A stretch of DNA of 64,000 nt from Pseudomonas sp. 10-1B (GCF_000935045.1 NZ_JYKS01000005.1:124001-188000); one strand, 5' to 3'. Positions 53,548 to 62,650 are shown, numbered from the stretch's first letter. Numbers and translations are program-made. Notes: generated by a model not told the origin, from the sequence alone.

Positions 53548-53591
53548 TTGCGATACATTCGGAAAAGCGTATATTCGAAAAACCATATACG
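53548..53591 (+). promoter_or_regulatory. Promoter and operator of the main ars operon
   Basis: -35 TTGCGA (53548-53553) and -10 TATATT (53570-53575), 16-base spacer. A dyad, CGTATAT-n10-ATATACG (53568-53591), overlaps the -10 and the likely start of transcription, in front of the first arsC. Confidence 0.65.
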
Positions 53592-53607
53592 TGCAGGGTA
53601 CCAAGTG

Positions 53608-54021
53608 ATGACTGGCAAGATCCGCGTCCTGTTTGTTTGCACCGCAAACGCCGCTCGCTCCCAGCTCGCCGAAGCTTTGCTCCGGCACACAGACCCTGTT
53701 CACTTCGAAGCTTTCAGCGCAGGTACTAAGCCTGGCCAAGTCGATCCGCGCACCTATGAAGCCCTCGAATACCTCGATATCGATACCAAGGCGCTACGCA
53801 GCAAGTCCATCGATGAGTTCGCAGGGGAACGGTTCGACTACGTGATTACCCTGTGCGACAAGGCAGCCCATGAGTGCCTTACGTTGCCTGCCTTCGGCGA
53901 GGTTCTGGCGTGGAACTTCGAAGACCCTGTCACCAGTGACCAACACGATGCCTTCCGACACACGCTTCACGAGATTCATGAGCGCATCAAGATGTTCGTC
54001 CTGGTGAAAACCAAACACTGA
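53608..54021 (+). CDS. arsC: Arsenate reductase ArsC 1 (LMW phosphatase type)
   Basis: A 137-residue protein started at the ATG at 53608 (MTGKIRVLFVC). The phosphatase-like P-loop CTANAARSQ has Cys11 and Arg17 (CX5R). The redox pair is Cys83 and Cys90 (LCDKAAHEC), giving the three cysteines needed for the thioredoxin- or mycoredoxin-linked arsenate reduction. Compared with the more common CTGNSCRS loop, this one lacks the extra Cys and has Ala. It is the first gene of the main operon; arsR2 begins 8 bases later. Confidence 0.9.
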   Translation: MTGKIRVLFVCTANAARSQLAEALLRHTDPVHFEAFSAGTKPGQVDPRTYEALEYLDIDTKALRSKSIDEFAGERFDYVITLCDKAAHECLTLPAFGEVLAWNFEDPVTSDQHDAFRHTLHEIHERIKMFVLVKTKH

Positions 54022-54029
54022 GAATTGCT

Positions 54030-54386
54030 ATGACTGACTCGCTGACCCCCACCAAGGTTTTCAAATGCCTCGCCGACGAGAACCGCATTCGGATGATGCT
54101 GCTGATCGCTCGCGAGGAAGAACTCTGCGTCTGTGAACTGACCTGCGCGCTGGAAGAAAGCCAGCCCAAGGTTTCCCGCCACCTGGCGCAATTGCGCACC
54201 TGTGACCTGCTGGAAGACCGCCGTCAGGGCCAGTGGGTTTATTACCGGCTGCATCCATCGCTTCCTGCCTGGGTACGTGAGGTCCTGGCGACGACGCTGG
54301 AAGCCAACCGCGAATGGCTAAGTACTAGCACCAAACGACTGGACACCATGGGTGACCGCCCTCAACGCGTCGCCTCCTGCTGCTGA
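54030..54386 (+). CDS. arsR: ArsR-family As(III)-responsive repressor 2
   Basis: A 118-residue repressor with the classical arsenic-binding motif ELCVCELTC (Cys33, Cys35, Cys39) at the start of the recognition helix, followed by SQPKVSRHLAQLR. It is therefore the ArsR1-type sensor that releases DNA upon As(III) binding. It ends in SCC, an additional vicinal pair. It is placed between two arsC genes inside the operon it likely controls through the dyad at 53568-53591. Confidence 0.93.
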   Translation: MTDSLTPTKVFKCLADENRIRMMLLIAREEELCVCELTCALEESQPKVSRHLAQLRTCDLLEDRRQGQWVYYRLHPSLPAWVREVLATTLEANREWLSTSTKRLDTMGDRPQRVASCC

Positions 54387-54405
54387 TCATTGCCGAGAAA
54401 AACCG

Positions 54406-54876
54406 ATGAAAGTTCTGTTCCTCTGCACCGCCAATAGCTGCCGCAGCATCCTCTCCGAGGCTGTTTTCAATCATCTGGCCCCGGCCGGCATGAAGGCCTA
54501 CAGCGCCGGCAGCCAGCCAAAGGGTGAGGTGCACCCGCTGTCCATCACTGCGCTGCAGCGTGCCGGTATCTCCACCGAGGGCCTCAGCAGCAAGTCCAGT
54601 GACGCGCATGCCGAGCTGGCACCGGACTTTGTCATCACCGTCTGCGACAAGGCCGCTGGCGAAGCCTGCCCCGTGTTCTTCGGACCAGCAGTGAAAGCCC
54701 ACTGGGGACTTTCTGACCCTTCGGATTTGCACGGTAGGGCCGCCGAGCTGGACGCGGCGTTCGACAACACGCTTGAGCAGATCAAGCGACGCCTCAAGGC
54801 ATTCATCGCACTGCCTTTCGACCAAATGGATGCCGCCCAGCTCAAGGTCGAGCTGGCCCGCATCGGAACGCTCTGA
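54406..54876 (+). CDS. arsC: Arsenate reductase ArsC 2 (LMW phosphatase type)
   Basis: A 156-residue protein started at the ATG at 54406 (MKVLFLCTANSCRS). The P-loop CTANSCRS has Cys7 and Arg13 and an extra Cys12. The redox pair lies in ITVCDKAAGEACPVFFG (about 79 and 87). It is clearly different from ArsC 1, so the operon encodes two arsenate reductases of different subtypes, perhaps using different thiol donors. The acr3 gene follows after 18 bases. Confidence 0.92.
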   Translation: MKVLFLCTANSCRSILSEAVFNHLAPAGMKAYSAGSQPKGEVHPLSITALQRAGISTEGLSSKSSDAHAELAPDFVITVCDKAAGEACPVFFGPAVKAHWGLSDPSDLHGRAAELDAAFDNTLEQIKRRLKAFIALPFDQMDAAQLKVELARIGTL

Positions 54877-54894
54877 CGTTTAGGGAGATCCACC

Positions 54895-55956
54895 ATGAGC
54901 AAAAGCCGACTTTCATTCCTCGACCGCTACCTGACGGTCTGGATCTTTCTGGCCATGGGCCTGGGCATTGGTCTGGGCAGCCTGTTCCAGGGATTGCCTG
55001 CGTGGCTGAATAGCCTGTCGGTAGGCTCGACAAACATCCCCATCGCCATTGGCCTCATCGTCATGATGTACCCACCTCTGGCAAAGGTGAAATACGAGGA
55101 GTTGCCACAGGTATTCAAGGATAAGCGCATCCTCGCCCTGTCGCTGATCCAGAACTGGGTGATCGGCCCGGTCCTGATGTTCGGGCTGGCCGTTGTCTTC
55201 CTTTCCGACAAGCCTGAGTACATGACCGGCCTGATCCTCATTGGCTTGGCACGCTGCATCGCCATGGTCCTGGTGTGGAACCAGATCGCCGGTGGCAACA
55301 ACCAGTACGTGGCCGGTCTGGTCGCCTTCAACAGCATTTTCCAGATCCTGTTCTTCAGCGTGTACGCCTGGATCTTCCTGGGCCTGTTGCCGCCGCTGTT
55401 TGGCCTTGAAGGTAGCGTCATTGAGACCAGCTTCCTCGATATCGCCCAATCGGTGCTGATCTATCTGGGCATCCCGTTCCTGGCTGGTTTCCTGACCCGC
55501 AAGATCCTGATCAGCAGCAAGGGCGAGGCCTGGTACCAGGAGCGCTTCATCCCGAAGATCAGCCCGCTGACCCTCGTGGCACTGCTGCTGACCATCGTCG
55601 CCATGTTTAGCCTGAAAGGCGACATGGTGCTGCAACTGCCGCTGGATGTGCTGCGCATCGCTATCCCGCTGACCATCTACTTTGTGGTGATGTTCTTCAT
55701 CAGCTTCTGGATGGGCAAGCTGCTGGAAGCTGACTACCCACGTACCACTGCGCTGGCGTTCACCGCAGCAAGCAACAACTTTGAACTGGCCATTGCCGTG
55801 GCCATCGCCACCTTCGGTCTTGCCTCGCCGGTCGCATTTGCCACCGTCATCGGGCCCTTGGTGGAAGTGCCGGTACTGATCTCCCTGGTGGGCGTGGCCT
55901 TGTGGCTCAAGCGCCGCTGGTTCGATCAGCCATCTGGCGCCTTGTCTCAGGAGTAA
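54895..55956 (+). CDS. acr3: Acr3 arsenite efflux permease
   Basis: A 353-residue membrane protein with ten hydrophobic helices. [12 protein letters not shown] in helix 4 holds the conserved Cys essential for As(III) transport, and [20 protein letters not shown] contains the second family signature. It belongs to the Acr3 family, unrelated to ArsB. It exports arsenite made by the ArsC proteins across the inner membrane using the proton gradient. GGGAGA precedes the ATG. The arsH gene follows with 3 bases between. Confidence 0.95.
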   Translation: MSKSRLSFLDRYLTVWIFLAMGLGIGLGSLFQGLPAWLNSLSVGSTNIPIAIGLIVMMYPPLAKVKYEELPQVFKDKRILALSLIQNWVIGPVLMFGLAVVFLSDKPEYMTGLILIGLARCIAMVLVWNQIAGGNNQYVAGLVAFNSIFQILFFSVYAWIFLGLLPPLFGLEGSVIETSFLDIAQSVLIYLGIPFLAGFLTRKILISSKGEAWYQERFIPKISPLTLVALLLTIVAMFSLKGDMVLQLPLDVLRIAIPLTIYFVVMFFISFWMGKLLEADYPRTTALAFTAASNNFELAIAVAIATFGLASPVAFATVIGPLVEVPVLISLVGVALWLKRRWFDQPSGALSQE

Positions 55957-55959
55957 ATC

Positions 55960-56676
55960 ATGACCGAACACCACATCCCCAATATCGACAACGATCTGGT
56001 CGACCTGCCGACAGCAGACAAGTTGGCAGTCGAGCAAAAGTCCACCCACAAGCCTCGCATTCTGCTGCTGTACGGATCGACCCGCGAACGCTCGTTCAGC
56101 CGCCTGCTGACGGAAGAAGCGGCACGCCTGCTGGAGCACTTCGGTGCCGAGACGCGGATCTTCAATCCGACCGGGCTGCCACTGGCGGATGACGTGCCCG
56201 ATGACCACCCCATGGTCAAGGAGCTGCGCGATCTGGTGCTGTGGTCCGAAGGCATGGTCTGGTGCTCGCCGGAACGCCACGGTGCAATGACCGGCGTGTT
56301 CAAGTCGCAGATCGACTGGATTCCACTGAGCATGGGCGCCGTGCGCCCCACTCAAGGCAAAACCCTCGCGGTGATGCAGGTCTGCGGCGGCTCGCAGTCG
56401 TTCAACGTGGTCAACCAGCTGCGCGTCCTCGGCCGCTGGATGCGCATGTTCACCATCCCTAACCAGTCGTCCGTGCCGAAGGCCTACCTGGAATTTGACG
56501 AGGCGGGTCGCATGAAACCCTCCTCGTACTACGACCGTGTCGTCGACGTAATGGAGGAGCTGGTGAAGTTCACCCTGCTGCTTCGTGATCGCTCCGACTA
56601 CCTGGTCGATCGCTACTCCGAACGTAAAGAGTCGGCTGAAGAACTATCCAAGCGTGTCAATCAACGATCCATTTGA
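55960..56676 (+). CDS. arsH: ArsH NADPH:FMN oxidoreductase
   Basis: A 238-residue flavodoxin-like protein. The FMN loop is [16 protein letters not shown] (about 36-51), and [19 protein letters not shown] (about 104-122) forms the second contact. ArsH oxidises trivalent methylated and aromatic arsenicals to the less toxic pentavalent forms with NADPH and can reduce other electron acceptors. The length is typical. It is tightly packed after acr3 and 6 bases before the phosphatase gene. Confidence 0.95.
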   Translation: MTEHHIPNIDNDLVDLPTADKLAVEQKSTHKPRILLLYGSTRERSFSRLLTEEAARLLEHFGAETRIFNPTGLPLADDVPDDHPMVKELRDLVLWSEGMVWCSPERHGAMTGVFKSQIDWIPLSMGAVRPTQGKTLAVMQVCGGSQSFNVVNQLRVLGRWMRMFTIPNQSSVPKAYLEFDEAGRMKPSSYYDRVVDVMEELVKFTLLLRDRSDYLVDRYSERKESAEELSKRVNQRSI

Positions 56677-56682
56677 GGCTTT

Positions 56683-57192
56683 GTGAGCATGCAATTGCAC
56701 CCGTATTCCGTGTTGGCTAATTCCGAACTGGTCGGCCAGCTGATCTTCACTCCGTGCCCCGGTACCAAGGAGACATCGGTATCTCAGGCTCTGGCAACGC
56801 TGCGCGATGCCGGCGCGAGCGCGCTGGTAACCCTGATGCCGAGTGAAGAACTGCTGCAGAACGAGATCGATCTGCTTCCCGAGGAGTGCCAACTGCTGGG
56901 CCTCGAATGGTTCCACCTGCCGGTCGAGGACGACGAAGCGCCCAGTGAGCCGTTTGCGGCCGCCTGGGAGGCTCACCGGGAACGCCTGAAAGAGCTCGTG
57001 ATGACCGGTAAGACGATCGCCATTCACTGCAAGGGCGGCTCTGGTCGCACCGGCCTGTTTGCCGCCCGCCTGATGATCGAGTGCGGCATCCCTGTGCAGG
57101 AAGCTGTTTCCCAGGTCCAGGCCCTGCGTCCACGTGCGATCCAGAACCCTGCGCACGTTGGGTATATCAACCAGTTCAGCGACACCCTCTGA
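56683..57192 (+). CDS. Dual-specificity-type protein phosphatase of ars operons
   Basis: A 169-residue protein with the phosphatase loop HCKGGSGRTG (His115, Cys116, Arg122) and the acid-loop candidate Asp83/Asp84. The start is GTG at 56683, or ATG at 56689, both after GAGG. Genes of this kind stand between arsH and the GAPDH gene in many pseudomonad ars operons, but the substrate is not known; it could act on a phosphorylated or arsenylated metabolite. It is not an ArsC-type reductase because the redox cysteine pair is missing. Confidence 0.82.
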   Translation: MSMQLHPYSVLANSELVGQLIFTPCPGTKETSVSQALATLRDAGASALVTLMPSEELLQNEIDLLPEECQLLGLEWFHLPVEDDEAPSEPFAAAWEAHRERLKELVMTGKTIAIHCKGGSGRTGLFAARLMIECGIPVQEAVSQVQALRPRAIQNPAHVGYINQFSDTL

Positions 57193-57224
57193 CCTTTCGC
57201 TAATCGCGATTCGAGAACAAGAAC

Positions 57225-58229
57225 ATGGCTATCAAAGTAGGTATCAATGGGTTTGGCCGTATTGGTCGACTGGCGCTTCGCGCATCCTGGGACTGGCCGG
57301 AATTCGAGTTTGTGCAGATCAATGACCCGGCCGGTGACGCCGAGACCCATGCCCATCTGATCAACTTCGACTCGATCCACGGGCGCTGGCACCGTGAAGC
57401 CCGCGCAGAGGGCGACGCGGTAGTGATCGAGGGCAAGCGCATCAAGGTCACCGCCAACAAGACCATCGCGGACACCGACTGGTCGGGCTGCGACCTGGTC
57501 ATCGAGGCCAGCGGCAAGATGAAGTCGGTAGCCGTGCTCCAGGCCTACCTGGATCAGGGCGTCAAACGTGTGGTTGTCTGCGCTCCAGTGAAGGAGAAAG
57601 GCGCACTGAACGTGGTGATGGGCGTCAACCAGCACCTGTTCGACCCAGCGCAGCATCGTATCGTCACCGCCGCTTCCTGCACCACTAACTGCCTGGCTCC
57701 GGTGGTCAAGGTGATTCACGAGAATTTGGGCATCCGCCACGGCTCGATCACCACCATTCACGACCTCACCAATACCCAGAGCATCCTCGATACACCGCAC
57801 AAGGACCTGCGTCGTGCCCGTGCCTCAGGCATGAGCCTGATCCCGACCACCACAGGCTCGGCCACCGCAATCGCCGAGATCTTCCCCGAACTGCGCGGCA
57901 AGCTGAATGGTCATGCCGTGCGTGTACCGCTGGCCAACGCCTCGCTGACCGACTGCGTGTTCGAAGTAGAACGTGAGACGACGGCTGAAGAGGTCAACGC
58001 GCTGCTGAAAGCCGCTGCCGAAGGGCCGCTGAAGGACATTCTGGGCTACGAAGAGCGCCCCTTGGTGTCCATCGACTACCGCACCGATCCGCGGTCCTCG
58101 ATCATCGATGCGCTGTCCACCCTTGTAGTCAACGGTACCCAGGTGAAGATCTACGCCTGGTACGACAACGAGTGGGGCTACGCCAACCGTGCCGCGGAAC
58201 TGGCACGCTTGGTCGGCGCAGCGGAGTAA
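57225..58229 (+). CDS. ArsJ-associated glyceraldehyde-3-phosphate dehydrogenase
   Basis: A 334-residue GAPDH. The NAD site is [13 protein letters not shown] (from residue 7) and the active Cys152 is in [11 protein letters not shown], followed by [10 protein letters not shown] at the C-terminus. In ars operons this enzyme uses arsenate in place of phosphate and forms 1-arseno-3-phosphoglycerate, which ArsJ then exports and which breaks down outside the cell. This gives an arsenate efflux route without reduction. The arsJ start lies 9 bases downstream. Confidence 0.94.
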   Translation: MAIKVGINGFGRIGRLALRASWDWPEFEFVQINDPAGDAETHAHLINFDSIHGRWHREARAEGDAVVIEGKRIKVTANKTIADTDWSGCDLVIEASGKMKSVAVLQAYLDQGVKRVVVCAPVKEKGALNVVMGVNQHLFDPAQHRIVTAASCTTNCLAPVVKVIHENLGIRHGSITTIHDLTNTQSILDTPHKDLRRARASGMSLIPTTTGSATAIAEIFPELRGKLNGHAVRVPLANASLTDCVFEVERETTAEEVNALLKAAAEGPLKDILGYEERPLVSIDYRTDPRSSIIDALSTLVVNGTQVKIYAWYDNEWGYANRAAELARLVGAAE

Positions 58230-58238
58230 ACGGCGATC

Positions 58239-59471
58239 ATGAAGGCGTTGTCAGCCCTGTCTGCGGAAGTGCGTCAGTACCTGCTGGTTACCGGCAATTA
58301 CTGGGCCTTCACCCTCACCGACGGCGCATTGCGCATGTTGGTGGTACTGCACTTCCATTCGCTGGGCTACACGCCGCTGCAGATTGCGGCGCTGTTCCTG
58401 TTCTACGAAGTGTTCGGCGTGATCACCAACCTCGTGGGCGGCTACCTCGGCGCCCGCCTGGGGTTAAACCGCACGATGAACATCGGCCTTGGAATGCAGG
58501 TGGTTGCCCTGCTGATGCTCACGGTACCAGCAGCCTCGCTGACGGTGCCGTGGGTAATGGCCGCCCAGGCGCTCTCCGGCATCGCCAAGGACCTGAACAA
58601 GATGAGCGCCAAGAGCTCCATCAAGCTCCTGGTGCCGGACAGCCAGCAAGGCACCCTCTACAAATGGGTGGCCATCCTGACGGGCTCGAAAAACGCGCTC
58701 AAAGGCGTGGGCTTCTTCCTCGGGGGAGCACTGCTTGCGCTGCTCGGTTTCAGCCAGGCGGTACTGGCCATGGCGGCGGTGCTGGCCCTGATTTGGATCG
58801 GCAGTCTGATCCTGCTGAAAAAGGACTTGGGCAAGGCCAAGGCCAAGCCGAAATTCCGCGACATGCTGTCCAAGAGCCGGGCCATCAACATCCTCTCCGC
58901 CGCACGGCTGTTTTTGTTTGGTGCACGGGATGTCTGGTTCGTGGTGGCTCTGCCGGTGTACCTGAGCTCTGCGTTTGGCTGGGACTTCTGGCTGGTCGGT
59001 GGCTTCTTGGCCGCATGGGTAATCGGCTACGGCATCGTCCAGTCGTTTGCCCCCCACATCACCGGCAAGAAGCGTGGTCATGTGCCAGACGGCCGAGCAG
59101 CCTTCATCTGGGCAATCGCCCTGGCCGGGCTGCCTGCGCTCATTGCCGTGGGCCTGTCGGCTGGCTGGTCGGCGCAGGTAGTCTTGCTCGGTGGGTTGAT
59201 GTTGTTTGGCGTGCTGTTCGCCGTGAACTCATCGCTGCACAGCTACCTCATCGTCAGCTACGCCAAGGAGGACGGCGTCTCCCTGGATGTGGGCTTCTAC
59301 TACATGTCCAACGCCCTGGGTCGCTTGGTCGGCACGCTGCTGTCAGGTTGGGTGTTTCAGGCCTATGGGTTGGAGGCTTGCTTGTGGGTTTCCAGCATCT
59401 TCGTGTTGGCCGCCGCACTCATCTCGATCGCACTGCCCAGGCACAGTGAAATGGCACACCAGGCAAACTGA
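58239..59471 (+). CDS. arsJ: ArsJ organoarsenical efflux permease (MFS)
   Basis: A 410-residue twelve-helix MFS protein. The opening VRQYLLVTGNYWAFTLTDGA and the loop GGYLGARLGLNRTMNIGLGM are ArsJ features, as is the KDLNKMSAKSSIKLL loop in the middle. It exports 1-arseno-3-phosphoglycerate made by the preceding GAPDH. It is the last gene of the eight-gene operon and ends at a hairpin shared with the convergent arsO-like gene. Confidence 0.93.
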   Translation: MKALSALSAEVRQYLLVTGNYWAFTLTDGALRMLVVLHFHSLGYTPLQIAALFLFYEVFGVITNLVGGYLGARLGLNRTMNIGLGMQVVALLMLTVPAASLTVPWVMAAQALSGIAKDLNKMSAKSSIKLLVPDSQQGTLYKWVAILTGSKNALKGVGFFLGGALLALLGFSQAVLAMAAVLALIWIGSLILLKKDLGKAKAKPKFRDMLSKSRAINILSAARLFLFGARDVWFVVALPVYLSSAFGWDFWLVGGFLAAWVIGYGIVQSFAPHITGKKRGHVPDGRAAFIWAIALAGLPALIAVGLSAGWSAQVVLLGGLMLFGVLFAVNSSLHSYLIVSYAKEDGVSLDVGFYYMSNALGRLVGTLLSGWVFQAYGLEACLWVSSIFVLAAALISIALPRHSEMAHQAN

Positions 59472-59485
59472 TCAGTGAGGAAATA

Positions 59486-59505
59486 CGGAGGCCATCAGGC
59501 CTCCG
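59486..59505. terminator. Hairpin at the end of arsJ and the convergent arsO-like gene
   Basis: Perfect eight-base stem CGGAGGCC / GGCCTCCG with loop ATCA; the stop codon of the leftward gene lies in the stem-loop. Leftwards a GTATTTCC tract follows, rightwards CTTTCACC. Confidence 0.6.
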
Positions 59506-60571
59506 CTTTCACCACAAACTGATCAATTTCTGCTGCAGTACTGCGGGCTGTGCGTGTCACCCCGATCAAGGTTGCTGATGCAGAACCCGTCCACTCGCCA
59601 TAGCCGACCATCCACAGCCTGGGCTCACTCACAGATCGGGTACCTTCGACTTCTACACGTCCTTGCTCACTAACAACCCCAAGGCTCGCGAGATGTCCCA
59701 AGGCGGGTTTGAACCCAGTGCACCAGATCACCGCATCCACTGCGGTTTCCGAGCCGTCTGCCCAGACCACACCGTCAGGGGTGAAACGAACGAACGGTCT
59801 CACCGCGTGCAGAACGTCTCGCTCACGCGCCTCCACCACAGGCGGGACCATCACTACGTCGCCCAACCCGCCGACCGGCTGCTCAATTACACGTCCCTCC
59901 ATCTGCGCTTTCCAGCGCTCCGTAGCCCGCTCGAAGAGCACTCGGCCATCTACATCATCGGGAAGGAAGAGAGGATCAGTGGGGGTTACCCAGGTCGCAT
60001 CCGCTACTTTGGAAACCTCTGCGAGAATCTGCGCGCCGGAGTTGCCGCCGCCAACGACCAGCACGCGCTTGCCAGAGAAGGCCTGCGGTTCAACGTAGTT
60101 AGCCGAATGCAGCTGTTGGCCACGGAACAGCTCAGCGCCGGGGTAGGCAGGTATGTTCGGGTTGCTCCAGGTACCTGTGGCACTGACCACAGCTTTGGCA
60201 TCCCAATGGCCAGACTCTGAATGGACACGTAGAGCGCCGGCAACGCGCTCGATCGAGGTGACGCGCACCGGCCGTTCCATTGGAAACTGATAGCGCGCCT
60301 CATACTGGGTGAGATAGTCGATGACATGCTCGCGAGAAGGATAGCCATCCTCCACAGGCGGCATCATCCAACCGGGAATAGAGCTCCAGGTAGCCGGCGA
60401 GAATAGCCGCAGGGAATTCCAGCCGTGTCGCCAAGCCCCGCCGGCGCCCGGCTCGGCATCCAAGATGATGAACGAGAGATCTGTTCGACGCAGGAAGTAC
60501 GCCGTTGCCAGCGCCGCTTGTCCTCCGCCAATGATGACTACATCCAACAAGCGCTCTGCATGGGCTTTCAT
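59495..60571 (-). CDS. arsO: ArsO-like flavin-dependent monooxygenase 2
   Basis: A 358-residue FAD/NADPH oxygenase; GGGGAG stands before the ATG at 60571. FAD fold [17 protein letters not shown] (from residue 11), then [23 protein letters not shown] fold [18 protein letters not shown] (near 168-185); [13 protein letters not shown] at the C-terminal side. It is a paralogue of the gene at 52021-53112 with the same arrangement of motifs. Proposed role: oxidation of arsenicals, as for ArsO in other operons. It is convergent with arsJ and has its own promoter on the right. Confidence 0.8.
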   Translation of the reverse strand: MKAHAERLLDVVIIGGGQAALATAYFLRRTDLSFIILDAEPGAGGAWRHGWNSLRLFSPATWSSIPGWMMPPVEDGYPSREHVIDYLTQYEARYQFPMERPVRVTSIERVAGALRVHSESGHWDAKAVVSATGTWSNPNIPAYPGAELFRGQQLHSANYVEPQAFSGKRVLVVGGGNSGAQILAEVSKVADATWVTPTDPLFLPDDVDGRVLFERATERWKAQMEGRVIEQPVGGLGDVVMVPPVVEARERDVLHAVRPFVRFTPDGVVWADGSETAVDAVIWCTGFKPALGHLASLGVVSEQGRVEVEGTRSVSEPRLWMVGYGEWTGSASATLIGVTRTARSTAAEIDQFVVKAEA

Positions 60572-60679
60572 CTAGACACTCCCCTGATCCATTGAGGGGG
60601 TTATCTTTCCAGATGGGGGAGAATATTTCTAATAATACGGCTACGTAATTCATAGCTGCTTTGGATGTCTGCTTAGGGT

Positions 60680-60840
60680 CCAGGCTGTGTGAAAACCTCA
60701 CGACCTATGTCGCTGTTCAAAAAACAACCTAAAAATTGCGTTCCTACGCGAAATCTAAGTCTGCTGAATAGCCAACATTTTTCAGATTTCACGTAGAAGC
60801 ACGATCATCGAAAAGTGGCTGGGGTTTTCACACAGCCTGG
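60680..60840. mobile_element. 161-bp MITE-like element
   Basis: Perfect 18-base terminal inverted repeats CCAGGCTGTGTGAAAACC (60680-60697) and its inverse (60823-60840) enclose a non-coding interior with a second inverted repeat, CTACGCGAAATCT / AGATTTCACGTAG (60744-60756 and 60784-60796, 12 of 13 paired). The GGCTGTGTGAAAAC end is like the ends of some full insertion sequences, so a parental transposase elsewhere could move it. It lies in the 547-base gap between the second arsO-like gene and the pirin pseudogene; the rest of that gap shows nothing recognised. Confidence 0.7.
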
Positions 60841-61118
60841 GTCGATAGCGGACAGTCGGGAGTTTTCGTTTTCAATCTATTGTTGCCTTCCGCACTCATC
60901 ACAGATCTGCTTCCGAAGATGGGGCGCTAAGCGTCGAGATGGTCGTTCATCGTGGTCAAAGGTTACCAACCAAGCTCGCACAGAGCTCAGATGATTTGCG
61001 ATTAGATTGTCCCTATTTATGAGACAGCAATTCCATTGAAGGCGTCTTTTTGTCTTAAGTTCGTGACAGTAAAGTGGGTTTATCACAGGCAGGCACCAAG
61101 GCCTCAAGGAGACGAATC

Positions 61119-61841
61119 ATGATCACTGTCCGTAACGCTGAAGAACGTGGCCGCGCTAACCATGGCTGGTTGAAGTAATCTCATACCTTCTCATTCGCTG
61201 ACTACTACGATCCCGATGAGCGAGGATTTTCTGACCTTCTGGTCATCAACGATGACCGGGTGATCGCTGGCAAAGGCTTCGGCCAGCACCCGCACCGTGA
61301 CATGGAGATTTTCTCCTATGTGCTCGAAGGTGCCTTGGAGCACAAAGACACCCTTGGTACCGGGTCGGTCATCAAACCGGGCGATGTGCAATTGATGAGC
61401 GCGGGCAGCGGGGTCGCTCACAGTGAGTTCAATCACAGCAAAGCGCTGCCGGTTCACTTCCTGCAAATCTGGATTGTGCCCAATGTACGTGGTGCGACTC
61501 CCCGTTATCAGCAGCAGCATTTCAGTGATGATGAAAAGCGCGGCAAGCTCCGTTTGATCATTTCGCCTGATGGCCAGCAGGGTTCGCTTCAGGTTCGCCA
61601 GGATGCACGCGTCTATGCAGGCCTTTTCGACGGCGACGAGCATGCCTCTCTGACTCTGGCTGACAACCGCCATGCCTATGTGCATGTTGCGCGTGGGCGC
61701 ATTGAGTTGAATGGCCAATTGCTTCGCGAAGGTGATGGTGTTCGGATGAGGAAAGAGCAGGTAATTGAGCTTTCCAACGGCCGTGACGCAGAAGTGCTCG
61801 TGTTTGATCTGCGACCTAATGAGCTGCCACTCATGCCCTGA
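61119..61841 (+). pseudogene. Pirin-family gene interrupted by an early TAA
   Basis: The full frame from the ATG at 61119, with AAGGAGA in front, would encode 240 residues of a pirin/YhaK-type bicupin. Codon 20 is TAA (61176-61178), between MITVRNAEERGRANHGWLK and SHTFSFADYYDP, in the middle of the conserved opening. The rest is intact, with the metal-site segment GQHPHRDMEIFSYVLEGALE. A restart at the GTG at 61260 would lose the first 47 residues, so activity is doubtful. One base change would restore the gene. Confidence 0.8.
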
Positions 61842-62180
61842 AACATGCAACTAAAGGACTGTCTTACCTCTTCTCACAGAGGGATGAGACGCCAGGCCCC
61901 ATTAGTGGATCAAGGAATGCCAATTTGGCACTCGTGGGAAATTGCACCTGACTTGACCAAGCGTTTGCATCCCACTTGACCACCTTTTTGCATTCGACTT
62001 GACCAGCCATTTGCATCGGACGTGACCAGCGCACGGGCACATCTTGACCGGCAGGAATCGACCCAGAGCTTCCTTTCGAAATGTCTACGAAACCAGGGGC
62101 GATTCAGTGAACGACACTGAAGTAGTTGCTTTGGTTTTTAACGAGTGGTAGCGAAAAATGAAATGCACAAGCCCTTTAAC
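61842..62180. other. Gap between the pirin pseudogene and the unknown leftward gene
   Basis: 339 bases holding the IS21-like repeat array (61942-62030) and otherwise no gene or signal that I can support. The 150 bases after the repeats are probably sequence beyond the IS end. Confidence 0.5.
61942..62030. repeat. IS21-like terminal repeat array (four copies)
   Basis: Four tandem units of about 22-23 bases with consensus TTTGCAT-n3-ACTTGACCA. The array resembles the multiple transposase sites at an IS21-family end. Two units of the same kind and orientation lie at 46312-46354, so this motif brackets the DUF4238 and arsenic genes. No transposase gene is near either copy. Confidence 0.65.
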
Positions 62181-62633
62181 TCATCCACTCACGCGCAGAT
62201 CGCGCTCAGCAGAAAAAATGATTTCTGTGACCTTGAGCTTTTCTTGCCGAGGCGAGAGATGGATGCTGTAACAAGCCCCACCTACTACCTTATAGATATA
62301 ACCCTCTTCAGCTCCTGAATCGCATTCAGCAATGCTCACTTCCTGGAGCGGTTCCATCACCCAGTCCTTCCCGCCTCTCATGTGACCAGGAGACATCAGG
62401 TGAGCCTGCGCAAGCCATGAGCGGTCATCAAGCTCCGAAAGCATCTGTTGAAGAATCGGTACCGTAGGGATCATCAGCATGCTGCCCACGATGTCATCAC
62501 CATAATCACGCACGAGCTCCACGTAAAACCATGGGTGGTGCAGCTCCAGCTCAATAAATTTCCAGCGGCGACTGGAAGGCTCTCCGAAAATGTCGGCTGA
62601 GCTGAGTTCGGCGTGCCTGTAGGTCTTGAACAT
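62181..62633 (-). CDS. Unknown protein, divergent from an XRE regulator
   Basis: A 150-residue protein (MFKTYRHAELSSADIFGEPS). There is no membrane segment and no recognised domain. It has an aromatic-rich N-terminal half (WKFIELELHHPWFYVELV) and an amphipathic C-terminal beta-like half. It faces away from the small XRE regulator, and a perfect dyad between the two starts suggests that the regulator controls it. The pair could be a stress or toxin-antitoxin-like unit, but there is no direct support for that. Confidence 0.6.
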   Translation of the reverse strand: MFKTYRHAELSSADIFGEPSSRRWKFIELELHHPWFYVELVRDYGDDIVGSMLMIPTVPILQQMLSELDDRSWLAQAHLMSPGHMRGGKDWVMEPLQEVSIAECDSGAEEGYIYKVVGGACYSIHLSPRQEKLKVTEIIFSAERDLRVSG

Positions 62634-62650
62634 CGAAAAATCCTCAAAAT

